Program-made: the position numbers and the translations under genes
The notes under the pieces: model-generated
What the model saw: the letters and a program-made list of their open reading frames with translations, nothing else
Database searches by the model: none
What the model was told of the DNA's origin: nothing
NCBI RefSeq assembly: GCF_008905045.1
Contig: NZ_VWMY01000053.1
Location: 1 to 64,000 of the forward strand
Direction: 5' to 3'
Source of the DNA: Streptomyces albicerus
GTDB lineage: Bacteria > Actinomycetota > Actinomycetes > Streptomycetales > Streptomycetaceae
Length of the DNA: 64,000 nt
Shown: in pieces, positions 45,531 to 54,716 of the stretch
Layout of the letters: every line of letters starts with the position of its first letter
Position numbering within the stretch: position 1 is the stretch's first letter

Positions 45531-45883
45531 TCCGTCCCCCTCGTCGATCGGTCCGTCCCCAGCAGGCCGTCCATCAGGACCGAGAACCGGGCCCACTGCG
45601 CCCGCTGCTCCCGAAACCTGTCGTGTCCCGCCTCGGTGAGCGCGTAGACCTTGCGCCCCGGACCGCCCTCGCCCGGTTCCCAGGTGGCACTCACCACCCC
45701 GTCGCGCTCCATCCGCCCCAGCACCGGATACAGAGCGCCTCCCCGCACCCGTCCGAAGCCCTGCTCGGCCAGGCGCTGCGCCAGCGCGTACCCATGTCCG
45801 GGCCCCTCGGCCAGGACCGCGGCGAGAGCGAGTTCGAGAGCTCCCCGCAGCCATCCGGTCTGCCAGTCGGCCGACGCGTCCAC
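45527..45883 (-). CDS. PadR-family transcriptional regulator
   Basis: Winged-helix regulator, 118 aa: GALELALAAVLAEGPGHGYALAQRLAEQGFGRVRGGALYPVLGRMERDGVVSATWEPGEGGPGRKVYALTEAG. ATG 45883. It is translationally coupled to the membrane protein and has a perfect 16-bp palindrome 40 bases upstream that is its likely operator. Confidence 0.93.
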   Translation of the reverse strand: MDASADWQTGWLRGALELALAAVLAEGPGHGYALAQRLAEQGFGRVRGGALYPVLGRMERDGVVSATWEPGEGGPGRKVYALTEAGHDRFREQRAQWARFSVLMDGLLGTDRSTRGTE

Positions 45884-45922
45884 CGTCCCACCCCCTAAAC
45901 AGGATCCGCGAGTACCACGGAA

Positions 45923-45938
45923 CTCGTACTAGTACGAG
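45923..45938. promoter_or_regulatory. Perfect 16-bp palindrome, candidate PadR operator
   Basis: CTCGTACTAGTACGAG is its own reverse complement and lies 40 bases upstream of the padR-like start; an 8-base ACTAGT-centred echo follows at 45943. Autoregulation by PadR is inferred from position. Confidence 0.7.
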
Positions 45939-46130
45939 AATAGACTAGTCCTGTCCGAGAGGGCCGCGCAGCTGTCTCACCGTCACCGCCTCCACAACCT
46001 CTACGCATGAGGACTTCTGATGCAGGCTCCGGGTAGACCCTGCGCACTGATCGCCACACACAGTAAGTTCGGTATCACGCGCGCCACACCATTGCCGCGC
46101 GCATCGTGGAACCCGGGTGAGGGGGGAACT

Positions 46131-48050
46131 GTGCGTTCCGGAGAGGAATTCGCCGGCCGCTATGTCCTCAAGGAGGTCATCGGCACAGGGCGAGGCGGCG
46201 ATGTGTGGCTGGCCCACGACACGGTGGTGGGGCAGGACGTCGCACTGAAACCGGAGCGGATGGAGGGCGATCGTGAGACCGAGGTGCGACGGCTGCTGGG
46301 CGAGCCGCGTGCCATGGCCAAGTTCCGCGACCATCCCCACGTCGTGACCCTGTTCGACGTCGTGACCGTGCCGCGGGACGGGGACGCGGCGGAGACGTAC
46401 TGGTTCATCATGGAGTACGTGTCCGGCGGCGGCCTGGACCGGCAGCCGCAGATGTCTCCCGTGCGGGCGGCCCGCATCGGGGCCCAACTCGCCGACGCGC
46501 TCGCCTCCTTGCACGAGGCGGGCATCGTCCACTGCGACGTCAAGCCCGCCAACATCGGCCTCACGCGGCGGGGTTCCGCGAAGCTGCTGGACTTCGGCGC
46601 CGCATACCGGGTCGGCGGCACCGAGACCATCACGGCCAACGGCCCGTTCAGTTTCACTCCGGACTACGCCGCCCCCGAGCTGGCCAAGGGGAACGTCCCT
46701 CGGCCGGCCTCGGACGTGTTCTGCCTGGCCACCACCCTCTACGCGCTGGTCACCGGCTCGCCGCCGCGCGGCGGCGGGCCCGAGGACGACGAGGACCACA
46801 GCGAGCACGGGGACGGGAAGGACACCGAGCGGCTGAGGTACTGGAAGGCCGAGCAGGGCGTCGTCGAGATGGACGCCGCCGCAGTGGGACCGCTGTACCC
46901 CGTGCTGACCGCCATGCTGCAGCGCGATCCTCGGCAACGCCCCGACGCCGCCGAGGTGAAGCGGCTCCTGGAGGCCGTCGCCGGACCCGAGTCGGATGGC
47001 CCGGGCACCACGGTGAACCAGTCCGCCTGGCGCCCGCGGCGGCGCCGGTCGCTGCTCGCCGCGGTCCTCGGTATCAGCGCCTTACTGGCCTTGGGGCTCG
47101 TCGTCATCCCCGATGGCGGCGATGACGGGAAGGCCTCCAACGAATCCGACCGCAGCCGGATCGAGGAGAACGCCTCGAAGGGCAAACCGCGGGCCCTGAT
47201 CGGCAATCCGCGTACCGCCGACCTGTGCGCCCTGGCCGATCCCGCCGCTCTCGACCGGTTCGGCGACGCCGAAGTGGACGTGGACTACGGGAACTTCGAC
47301 CGCTGCGACGTGCTGGTCCGCCCCGACGACAAGACCCGGATCGACGTGTCGATCCAGCTCCGCCCGGGCTCGCGGCCCGAGACGTCGGAGTCCGTCAGGA
47401 CCATCGGGAAGATCGGCATCGTGGAGGAGCAGCCGGAGGACGACGAGTGCGGGCTGCTGCTGGCGCCTGACGGCGGCGCCGACGGCATGGTCGTCGGGAT
47501 CCGCGTCAACGAGGGCGACGGCTCTGTGGTCGGCGGCAGCGCGGCACTGTGCACGGTCGCCGACTCGGCCGCCCGGAGCGCGGCCGAGGTCCTGAACCGG
47601 GGTCCGATCCCCCGTCGTTCCCCGGCCTACCCGGACAACTCGCTGGCCTGGGCGAACGCCTGCAAGCTGCTCGACACCAAAGCGCTGTCCGTCGTTCCCG
47701 GCCTCAAGGCCGACGACCCTGACGTCGGCGTCGCGAACTGGAGCTGCGAGTGGTCGAGCGACGTCGACGAACTGGAGACGGAGGTGGGCTTCTTCCGCGA
47801 TCAGCCCAAGTCCGCGGCGGACGGCACCCCCATCACACTCAGCGGATACGACGCCCTGGTCGAACCGGAGGGCAACGGCGACGAGACCTGCACGGTCTTC
47901 GTCGAATACCGCGAGTACGGCGGCCAGAACGCCGAGACCGCCGCCGAGATGCTGCGCCTGCACGTCGGCGGAAAACGGCCCACCGACGAACTCTGCGAGA
48001 TGGCCACGGAACTCACGACCTCCGCCGCCGCCGAACTGCGCGCGCAGTAG
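46131..48050 (+). CDS. Transmembrane Ser/Thr protein kinase, non-RD (HCD)
   Basis: Kinase of 639 aa. The kinase domain (residues 8-290) has GTGRGGDVW, the beta-3 Lys in DVALKPERM, DFG in AKLLDFGAA and PDYAAPEL. The catalytic loop is IVHCDVKPANIGL, so the usual Arg before Asp is Cys (a non-RD kinase), implying control other than by activation-loop phosphorylation. One membrane helix (SLLAAVLGISALLALGLVVI) near residue 320 leads to a Cys-containing extracellular part. GTG 46131 follows GAGGGGGG. Convergent with an FHA gene. Confidence 0.9.
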   Translation: MRSGEEFAGRYVLKEVIGTGRGGDVWLAHDTVVGQDVALKPERMEGDRETEVRRLLGEPRAMAKFRDHPHVVTLFDVVTVPRDGDAAETYWFIMEYVSGGGLDRQPQMSPVRAARIGAQLADALASLHEAGIVHCDVKPANIGLTRRGSAKLLDFGAAYRVGGTETITANGPFSFTPDYAAPELAKGNVPRPASDVFCLATTLYALVTGSPPRGGGPEDDEDHSEHGDGKDTERLRYWKAEQGVVEMDAAAVGPLYPVLTAMLQRDPRQRPDAAEVKRLLEAVAGPESDGPGTTVNQSAWRPRRRRSLLAAVLGISALLALGLVVIPDGGDDGKASNESDRSRIEENASKGKPRALIGNPRTADLCALADPAALDRFGDAEVDVDYGNFDRCDVLVRPDDKTRIDVSIQLRPGSRPETSESVRTIGKIGIVEEQPEDDECGLLLAPDGGADGMVVGIRVNEGDGSVVGGSAALCTVADSAARSAAEVLNRGPIPRRSPAYPDNSLAWANACKLLDTKALSVVPGLKADDPDVGVANWSCEWSSDVDELETEVGFFRDQPKSAADGTPITLSGYDALVEPEGNGDETCTVFVEYREYGGQNAETAAEMLRLHVGGKRPTDELCEMATELTTSAAAELRAQ

Positions 48051-48101
48051 ATCCGCGCACAGTAGAGAGGGCGGTGCAGAGAGGGCGGTGGAGCCGTCCT
48101 C

Positions 48102-48890
48102 TCAGTGCTCGGGGGCCGGCCAGGCGGTGTCGTCCTCCATCAGGTCCAGGTCCGGCGGTACGAGCGTCGTGGACTCCACCAGTCCCTTGAGCAGGTTGTG
48201 CAGCAGGCTGTTGTCGTTGGGGCGGCCCTGCGACTTGTCGTGCATCAGCGCGTACCTGAAGCCGGTGCGGTCCAGGCGGCGGCGTACGGCCTCGATCCGG
48301 TGCTCGACCTTGCGCTCGGTCCAGCCCGCGTCCGGGCGGAGGTAGGTGAGCTGCTTGACGGTCATGGCGTACGTCAAGGGGCGCGGATCCTCCTCGTACA
48401 GCAGGTACCGCTGGCCGAGGACCACCAGCAGCAGCCGTTCGTCGTCGTCGAGCGCCCAGGTCTCCGGCCGCACGGTCTCGGCGCGCCTCCGTGACACCGG
48501 CCCCTGGTCGTCGTGGCCCGCCACATACAGCTCGACCAGGTGCTCCCGGTAGCCCGAGCCCTTCACGAACAGCGGGGTGTAGCCGGTGGCGAGCGGGATC
48601 GGCTCGGTGCTGATGTGCACCATCCGGCCGCGCGGCAGCCGGACGAGCTGCTGCCCGGTGTTGCGCAGCCACCACTGCCCCGCGCGGTACGTCAGCTCGC
48701 CGTGCCGCCGGCTCACCCGAAGGTCGTCCACGCCGACACCAAGGTCCACATCCGGCTTCTCGCCGCGCCCGAAACAGACCGTCAGCCCCGACCGGGGCGG
48801 GGCGCTGAGATCGCCGGTGACCGTGCGGGCGTGCAGGGTGCCGGGCAGGGCGGGCGCGACACCGCGCGCGAGGCTGGCGGAGAGGGGCAT
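48102..48890 (-). CDS. FHA-domain protein
   Basis: Protein of 262 aa. The FHA domain (residues 35-125) shows LTVCFGRGEKPDVDLGVGVDDLRVSRRHGELTYRAGQWWLRNTG, with the SRRHGEL phosphothreonine-binding motif. The C-terminal half (LTYAMTVKQLTYLRPDAGWTERKVEHRIEAVRRRLDRTGF) is helical and may be a winged-helix. The ATG 48890 follows GAGGAG. Lying between two Ser/Thr kinases, it is a natural phosphorylation reader; the kinase partner is inference. Confidence 0.87.
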   Translation of the reverse strand: MPLSASLARGVAPALPGTLHARTVTGDLSAPPRSGLTVCFGRGEKPDVDLGVGVDDLRVSRRHGELTYRAGQWWLRNTGQQLVRLPRGRMVHISTEPIPLATGYTPLFVKGSGYREHLVELYVAGHDDQGPVSRRRAETVRPETWALDDDERLLLVVLGQRYLLYEEDPRPLTYAMTVKQLTYLRPDAGWTERKVEHRIEAVRRRLDRTGFRYALMHDKSQGRPNDNSLLHNLLKGLVESTTLVPPDLDLMEDDTAWPAPEH

Positions 48891-49055
48891 TGCTGGTCTC
48901 CTCGGTTCGTGACTTTCTCGGCACTCCTACGGGTGCACTCACCAGGGTGCCCACCCGCTCCGGGACCCCTCCCCAAAGCGGGCGCGTATAAAAGGGGGTG
49001 CCCCATCAACGGGGCTCAACGGCGTTGGTAAGCCTACGAGTTGAGGGGTTGCCCG

Positions 49056-49586
49056 ATGAGCACGGACAGGGGCCGGGCCAGCGGCGGCGCCGTGGCGCTG
49101 GCGCTGGCGCTGGCGCTGATGGTGGTTCTCACCGGCTGCGGCGGGAGCGGCGGCCAGGACGACGGCTCCGCGGAGGGGGCGGAGCCGTCGTCCACGAGTA
49201 CGCCGTCGAGGGCGAGCGGCGCGGGAACACCGGCGAAGACGGAGCAGCCGTCCTCGTCGGCGGCTTCCTCGCCCTCTCCCTCGCTCTCTCCCACGAGTGG
49301 ACGGGCCGCGGCCGACGGCAGCGATGTCGGCGCCTGCTTCGACGGACGCTGCGACATCGCCTTGTCGAAGCCCACGTCCATCAAGGTCGACAGCCGGTTC
49401 GGCGTCAGCGTCCTCCGGGTCACGAAGATCACGGCCGATTCCGTGGTGCTGCAGTCCTCGGGCGCCGGCACCTTCCTGAGCGCCTCGGTCGGCGAGGGCG
49501 GCACCGGTGGCCTGAATGGCCTCGGCTTCCGTGTGAAGTCCCTCGACGGTGGTACGGCGGTGCTGGAGTTCTTCCCCAAGGGCTGA
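49056..49586 (+). CDS. Small lipoprotein
   Basis: Lipoprotein of 176 aa. The signal peptide ends LMVVLTGC (lipobox Cys near residue 28), then a Ser/Gly/Thr/Ala-rich linker to about residue 80. The C-terminal domain has one Cys pair (ACFDGRC) and beta strands (FGVSVLRVTKITADSVVLQSSG). Start ATG 49056 follows GAGGGG; a TATAAA-like sequence at 48985 may be its promoter. Function unknown; its place between the kinase genes suggests a cell-surface input. Confidence 0.83.
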   Translation: MSTDRGRASGGAVALALALALMVVLTGCGGSGGQDDGSAEGAEPSSTSTPSRASGAGTPAKTEQPSSSAASSPSPSLSPTSGRAAADGSDVGACFDGRCDIALSKPTSIKVDSRFGVSVLRVTKITADSVVLQSSGAGTFLSASVGEGGTGGLNGLGFRVKSLDGGTAVLEFFPKG

Positions 49587-49716
49587 CTCGCCGGCAGGGG
49601 CATCCATGGGCAGGTGTTCGAGTGTCACGGACCCTTCTCCGTCGCTCCGGATCACCTCGGCCGAACCTACTGGCCGAGCGGAACCTCGTACGGCGCCTTC
49701 ACGGGATGTTCGCGGG

Positions 49717-51951
49717 TCAGTACGCCGGCTTCAACGCTCCTCCAGGAAGTTTCTTGCCGTCCTCCCGTGCCACGCTGCACAGCACCTGGCGGAACCCGGC
49801 GTCCCACTCGTCGTCGTTGGTCTGCCAGCCCCACATCTCGTGTCCCTGGCCGCGGGCCCAGTTGATCCCGTACTTCTCCTCGCAGAGCCCTGCCGTGTCC
49901 ACGCTGTCGCTCGAGCCCTCGCCCGAGGCCCAGGCCCAGCCGACCATCTGCTCGTCGTGCGGCTTGTCGCAGCTCACCAGGGTCTTGGTGTACGTGCCGT
50001 CCTCGTCCTCTTCGGCGTTGACGCAGTCACCCGGGCCCAGCTGCGTCGTGTACACCTCGTCGCCGAGCTTGCGGAACTCGCCGAGCGGGCCGCCGAGGGT
50101 GGCGTTCTTCAGGAAGAGCAGGCAGGCCGAGGCCGGCGGCTCGCTCTGCCCGGTCTCGGGCGTGAGGACGTACAGCACCGGGTCGGCCATGGTCTTGCGC
50201 AGCTCCGCGGTGCGCCGGGTGCACTCGCCGCGTACGGCCTCCGCGTCGGATGCCGGTACGGCGCTGTCGGCCGCCACGGTCGCGATGACCTGACCCTCGG
50301 GGTCGTCTTCGATGCAGTCGAGGAGCTTCAGGCCGGGCCGCCCCTTGAACTCCCCGGCCTTCCAGTCGGCCTCGACGCACTGCCCCGGCGTGAGCCCCTC
50401 GCGCAGCCCCACCTGCTTGCCGTACGGGTACGCGCTGCGGGTCACGGTCGGGGAGGGAGTCGCGACGGCCTTCACCCTGGCCTCCGGGCTCTTCGCCTCG
50501 CCCCCCGCGTCGCGGAACGTGGCAGCGCCCAGCGCGAACCCGCCGCCCCCGACCAGCACGGCGGCGATCGCCAGCAGCACGGGCGTACGCCAGCCCGGCA
50601 CCCGACGGACGCCGTCCGAAGTGCGCCGAGTGGGGGTGACTGGCTCCTTCCCGGAAGGCACGGAGTGGCCGGGGCCTGTCGCGGTGCCGAGGCCGCCGGA
50701 GTCCGCCTCGGATCCGGACTCGGTCCCGGACCCGGGTTCGGTCCCGGCGCCGGGCTCGGTCCCGGCGCCGGGCTCGGTCCCGGACCCGGGCTCGGTCCCG
50801 GACCCGGGCTCGGTCCCGGACCCGGGCTCGGTCCCGGACCCGGCGCCGGACCCGGACTCGGCCGGGCCGTCGGAGCGCTCGGAGCCGCCCGGCTTGGGCT
50901 CCCCGGAGCCATTGGACCGCCCCGACCCGGAGCCGTCGCTCGCCGAGCCGTCCCCCGATTCGTCCAGCGCGACGTCTGCCCCGGCCGAGCGGGCAGCCGA
51001 GGCGGCGACCGAGGCCACGGCCGGAGGCGACACCAGCGCCGGAGCGGACTCCGGTGCCGGCTCCCGGGCAGGGCCCGGCAGCACGGGCAGCGGCGCCCCA
51101 GGGGTGCCGGTCACCGCGGCCTCGTCGAGCAGTTCGCCCGCCTGCGTCGCCCGCATACGGTCCGACGGGTCCTTCGCCAGCAGGCCCATGATCACGCGGC
51201 TGAGCGGGTCGCTCGCGCGCCGCGGCACGGAAGGCACCGTGTTCAGCGCCGCCAGCAGGGTGGCGTCGAGCGTGTCCCGCTCGAACGGGGCGGTGCCCTC
51301 GACGGCGTAGTAGAGCGTGACGCCGAGCGAGAACAGGTCGGATGCGGAAGTCGCCTCGCCGCCGGACAGCCGCTCCGGCGCCACATAGCCCGGGGTGCCG
51401 ACCACCATGCCGCTCTGGGTGATCCGGGTTTCACGGAGCCGCAGCGAGATGCCGTAGTCCGTGAGCAGGACCCGGCGGTCGGCGGCGCCGGAATGGTCCG
51501 GCGCCAGCAGGATGTTGGAGGGCTTCACGTCCCGGTGGATGATGCCGACCCGGTGCCCGGCGGAGAGCGCGTCGAGGGCGGCCGCCCCGATCCTGGCCAC
51601 CTCGTCGCTCGCCAGCGACCCGCGCTCCTTCACCACGGCGCGCAGATCCCGCGTACCCGGCAGGAACTCCATCACGATCCACGCGCGGTCGTCGTCCTCC
51701 ACCACGTCGTACACCGTGATCACGTTCGGATGCTCGCGCAGCTGCGCCGCCTTCAGGGCCTCCTTGCGTCCCCGGCCGAAGGGGTCGCCGACGGCTCCGT
51801 CCGCTTCGTGCGGTACGTCGATCTCCTTGACCGCGACCTGCGCCCGGAGCTCCTCGTCCTCGGCCAGCCAGACGTTCCCCCCGCCGCCGGAACCCAGCAG
51901 CCGCCGCAGCCGGTACCGTCCGGCGATGGCCCGTTCCCGCTCCCCTGCCAC
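49717..51951 (-). CDS. Transmembrane Ser/Thr protein kinase with DYG motif and septum-formation-like sensor
   Basis: Kinase of about 744 aa. Kinase domain: LLGSGGGGNVW, Lys in VAVKEIDV, catalytic loop IIHRDVKPSNILLA, and LLTDYGISL where DFG is usual; APE is GTPGYVAPERL. A 200-residue linker holds a Gly-Ser-Thr-Glu-Pro repeat, then one helix (PVLLAIAAVLVGGGGFALGAATF). The outer part has two septum-formation-like domains (GQCVEADW..., GDCVNAEEDE...CDKPHDEQMVGWAWA). GTG 51951 has GGGAGAG upstream; ATG 52026 is an alternative. Confidence 0.9.
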   Translation of the reverse strand: MAGERERAIAGRYRLRRLLGSGGGGNVWLAEDEELRAQVAVKEIDVPHEADGAVGDPFGRGRKEALKAAQLREHPNVITVYDVVEDDDRAWIVMEFLPGTRDLRAVVKERGSLASDEVARIGAAALDALSAGHRVGIIHRDVKPSNILLAPDHSGAADRRVLLTDYGISLRLRETRITQSGMVVGTPGYVAPERLSGGEATSASDLFSLGVTLYYAVEGTAPFERDTLDATLLAALNTVPSVPRRASDPLSRVIMGLLAKDPSDRMRATQAGELLDEAAVTGTPGAPLPVLPGPAREPAPESAPALVSPPAVASVAASAARSAGADVALDESGDGSASDGSGSGRSNGSGEPKPGGSERSDGPAESGSGAGSGTEPGSGTEPGSGTEPGSGTEPGAGTEPGAGTEPGSGTESGSEADSGGLGTATGPGHSVPSGKEPVTPTRRTSDGVRRVPGWRTPVLLAIAAVLVGGGGFALGAATFRDAGGEAKSPEARVKAVATPSPTVTRSAYPYGKQVGLREGLTPGQCVEADWKAGEFKGRPGLKLLDCIEDDPEGQVIATVAADSAVPASDAEAVRGECTRRTAELRKTMADPVLYVLTPETGQSEPPASACLLFLKNATLGGPLGEFRKLGDEVYTTQLGPGDCVNAEEDEDGTYTKTLVSCDKPHDEQMVGWAWASGEGSSDSVDTAGLCEEKYGINWARGQGHEMWGWQTNDDEWDAGFRQVLCSVAREDGKKLPGGALKPAY
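50715..50847 (-). repeat. 18-bp coding repeats in kinase linker
   Basis: About seven 18-base units (GGTTCGGTCCCGGACCCG type on the plus strand) encode GSGTEP/GAGTEP hexapeptides in the kinase juxtamembrane linker. The array looks prone to copy-number change. Confidence 0.85.
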
Positions 51952-52126
51952 CAGCGTTCTCTCCCTCGGCCGCGCTTTCCCGACCAGCCGCCGGTAGCGT
52001 TCGCTTCCGGCGACCGAGGACCTCATGCTCACCCAGCCCGCTCGGGAGCCCTCCCGAACCGCGGGCGGACTGGGGGCTCTTCGCCACAGCCGATGCGCTC
52101 GCCGATTCGCCTGTCCATGTCGCCGC

Positions 52127-53569
52127 TCACCGGACGACCAGCGACCGGAACGCATTTCGCACGTCGGACTTGGACTCCGTGACGTACCTGTTCGACGGCG
52201 GGGTGTCGGAGTCGCCGTAGGAGAAGTACGAGATGACCGCGGGGCAACTCGAGCCGCTGATCTGGATCGTGCGCTTGGCGACGAGCTTGCCGGTGCGCAA
52301 CTCGTAGACCTTCACCGGGATCGCGATCTTGTGGAAGCTCACGTACGTCAGGGCACTGGAGTCCCTGTCCCGGTACGGACACGTCTCGACGGAGGTTCCG
52401 AAGTCCTCCAGTCCCATGCAGACCACCAGGACGGCGTCGGCGGGGTCCTTGGCCTTCCAGGAGCCGGGGAGCTTGCCGGTGTAGTCGTCGCCGTACGCGT
52501 CGTTGTCGCCGTAGAACAGCGCGCGGTTGGTGCCTTTGCCCATGGGCTTGGCGCCGCTGTACTTCGCCGGCTTGGAGCAGTACTCGGGCTGGGTGCCGGT
52601 CCCGCCCGCGAGCAGGTCGCGGACATTGGCCAGCTCGATGCTCAGCGTGGCCTTCCTGGCTCCCTTCCGGGCCTTGCCCGCGAGGTCGTCGTCGCCGGGG
52701 TACTGGTCGAGCAGCCGCTCGTAGTGCGTCCGGGCCTCCTGCCAGCTGCTGTCCGCCAAGAGGTCGTCACCGCATTCGACGAGCGCGGCGGGCGCGGTCC
52801 GCTCGACCGTGTCGGCGGACCGGTCCAGCCCGTCGTGGCTCCGCTTGCGGTCGCGGAGCCAGTCGGTGACGGTGACGGTGTCGCAGGGGTCCTTGGCGGG
52901 CAGGCGGCCGAGGAATCCGTTCAAGGTCGCTTCGACCGTCTTCTCGTTGCCGGGTTCCGCGAGGACCGAGGCGAGGGTGTCGAAGCCCTCCTCCAGGGCA
53001 TCGGTGTTTCCGGTCAGCGCGGTGGTCAGCTCGGTCCGGGCCGTCTTCAGCCGGTTGCACGCCTGTACGGTCTCGTCGCCGCGGGCGGCCAGCGGGGCGT
53101 CGGCGATGCGGTGCCCGAACCACACCCTGTCCTGGGCGCTCAACACCTGTGGGCAGTCGCCGCTTTCGCGGGCCTCGGTGACGCTCTGCCCGATCCTGGA
53201 GGCGTCGAACCGCAGGAGCCCCACGGCCAGCAGCACCGGCAGCGTGATGCCGAGCGCGAGCAGGCGCTGACCGCGCAGCGCGACCCGGTCGGCACCTCTG
53301 CGCGCCAGGAACCACCCGTGGGCGACGACGGCCGCCCACCACAGGAGCAGGGCGACTTCGTACGACGACGAGGCGGTCGACAGCAGCCTGGAGACGAGCA
53401 CGACGGTGACGGCTACCGCGGCGATGGCGAGCCTGCGCCGCCGCAGCATCAGGTAGCCGGCCCCGAGCAGGGAGGCGTTGCCCAGGGCGACGGCCAGCGG
53501 GTCGTGCGCCCTGGCCTCGGGAGGCGCGAATTCCGGCATGGCGGGCACGGCATGCGTCGGGTCACTCAT
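52127..53569 (-). CDS. Membrane protein with large extracellular domain
   Basis: Unrecognised protein of 480 aa. Three or four hydrophobic helices lie in residues 30-115 (ALGNASLLGAGYLML, LAIAAVAVTVVLVSRLL, VALLLWWAAVVAHGWFL, ALGITLPVLLAVGLL). A large exported part (residues 120-480) has many Cys (SGDCPQVL, QACNRL, PEYCSKPAKYSG, VVCMGLEDFG, ETCPYRD, SSCPAV), TPR-like helices (WQEARTHYERLLDQYPGDDDLAGKARKGA) and a C-terminal strand region. Start ATG 53569 follows GGAGATCAGG. It is upstream of the kinase gene in the same direction, so probably part of the same signalling unit. Confidence 0.8.
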   Translation of the reverse strand: MSDPTHAVPAMPEFAPPEARAHDPLAVALGNASLLGAGYLMLRRRRLAIAAVAVTVVLVSRLLSTASSSYEVALLLWWAAVVAHGWFLARRGADRVALRGQRLLALGITLPVLLAVGLLRFDASRIGQSVTEARESGDCPQVLSAQDRVWFGHRIADAPLAARGDETVQACNRLKTARTELTTALTGNTDALEEGFDTLASVLAEPGNEKTVEATLNGFLGRLPAKDPCDTVTVTDWLRDRKRSHDGLDRSADTVERTAPAALVECGDDLLADSSWQEARTHYERLLDQYPGDDDLAGKARKGARKATLSIELANVRDLLAGGTGTQPEYCSKPAKYSGAKPMGKGTNRALFYGDNDAYGDDYTGKLPGSWKAKDPADAVLVVCMGLEDFGTSVETCPYRDRDSSALTYVSFHKIAIPVKVYELRTGKLVAKRTIQISGSSCPAVISYFSYGDSDTPPSNRYVTESKSDVRNAFRSLVVR

Positions 53570-53663
53570 CCTGATCTCCCCCGGTGGCAGAACGGGTCTG
53601 ACTGCCCGCATTGTTCGGCCCTGCCTCCGGGACCCCTCCCGAGCTTCCTCGGGGTCGCTCAGA

Positions 53664-54545
53664 TCACCAGTTGCGCGGTGCCGATGCGCCCTGCCCGTAC
53701 GTACGCCGGCCGGCGTCGGACGGCGCCTGGAACAGGGATTCGGGCTCTGCCGGCGGGCTCGCCTGCGGGGCGGCGGCGCGACGGCGGGCCGCAGGTCGGC
53801 TCCAGTCGCCGTCCCCCAGCACCAGCAGCGGATCGAACATCACCACCACACCCGCGAGCAGCAGGAAGATGACCGGGCCGATGAGCATGGGGAGCAGGAG
53901 CGAGTAGGCGGAGCCGCCCGCCCCGGGTGTGCCGGTCGCGTCGTGCAGGTGCACGCTGACGGCCGCCATGCCCGTGTAGTGCATGCCGGAGACGGCGACG
54001 CCCATGACGAGGCTCGCTCCCAGGCTCGTCAGGAAGCCGCGGATCGCGACCGCGGCCCAGAGCGCGGCGGTGGCGGCGACGACGGCGATCACGACGGAGA
54101 GGACGACCGTGCGGACGTCGTACTGCAGCTGACCGTTCACGCGAATGGCCGCCATGCCTATGTAGTGCATGGCCGCGACTCCGAGGCCGGTGAAGGTGCC
54201 GGCCATGAGCAGTGTCGTCGTGCTCGCGCCGCGATAACCGACGGCGAAGACGCCGAGGCCGACCACGACGATCGCCACGCCGAGGCTGAGAATCGTCAGC
54301 CCGACGTCATACCGAATGCGGCTTTCCTCGACCTGGAATCCGATCATGGCGATGAAATGCATCGTCCATATGCCGCAGCCGATCGACGCCGCTCCCAGCG
54401 CGAGCCAACCCGGCTTCCACGACTGGTCGTTGCGTAGCGACCTGGTGATGCAGCGCAGTCCCAGAGCGGCTCCGAGGCACGCCATGACGTAGGCCGTCAC
54501 CGGCGTGACCGCTCCATAACTGAATCCGTCGACCGTTCCTTGCAT
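53664..54545 (-). CDS. MHYT-domain membrane sensor
   Basis: Protein of 293 aa with about seven membrane helices and three copies of the MHYT metal-binding signature: WTMHFIAMIGF (residue ~60), AAMHYIGMAAI (~125) and SGMHYTGMAAV (~190). These bind copper or a diatomic gas in related signalling proteins. The C-terminal 50 residues are Pro/Ala-rich. Stand-alone, without an attached GGDEF/EAL output, so perhaps a transporter-like or accessory sensor. ATG 54545; the longer frame is read-through. Confidence 0.9.
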   Translation of the reverse strand: MQGTVDGFSYGAVTPVTAYVMACLGAALGLRCITRSLRNDQSWKPGWLALGAASIGCGIWTMHFIAMIGFQVEESRIRYDVGLTILSLGVAIVVVGLGVFAVGYRGASTTTLLMAGTFTGLGVAAMHYIGMAAIRVNGQLQYDVRTVVLSVVIAVVAATAALWAAVAIRGFLTSLGASLVMGVAVSGMHYTGMAAVSVHLHDATGTPGAGGSAYSLLLPMLIGPVIFLLLAGVVVMFDPLLVLGDGDWSRPAARRRAAAPQASPPAEPESLFQAPSDAGRRTYGQGASAPRNW

Positions 54546-54716
54546 GTGCCAACATCCCCCCGGAACACGATTGTTGCAGGGGACAGGTGTACGTGCCGTG
54601 ACCGGACGGGAGCAAGCGGTTTCGGTCGATTCGCAGATAACTGCGTGGCCCATCAACCAATTCAGGTCATCGATAGGATTCTTTCAGCCGGAGTGAACCA
54701 TTCTGGTGGCGCGATC
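54546..54716. other. Intergenic region between MHYT and VOC genes
   Basis: 171 bases. It carries the promoter area of the MHYT gene and an AT-rich patch (GATAGGATTC, ATTCAGG) on the 3' side. No gene or clear hairpin is supported. Confidence 0.4.
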
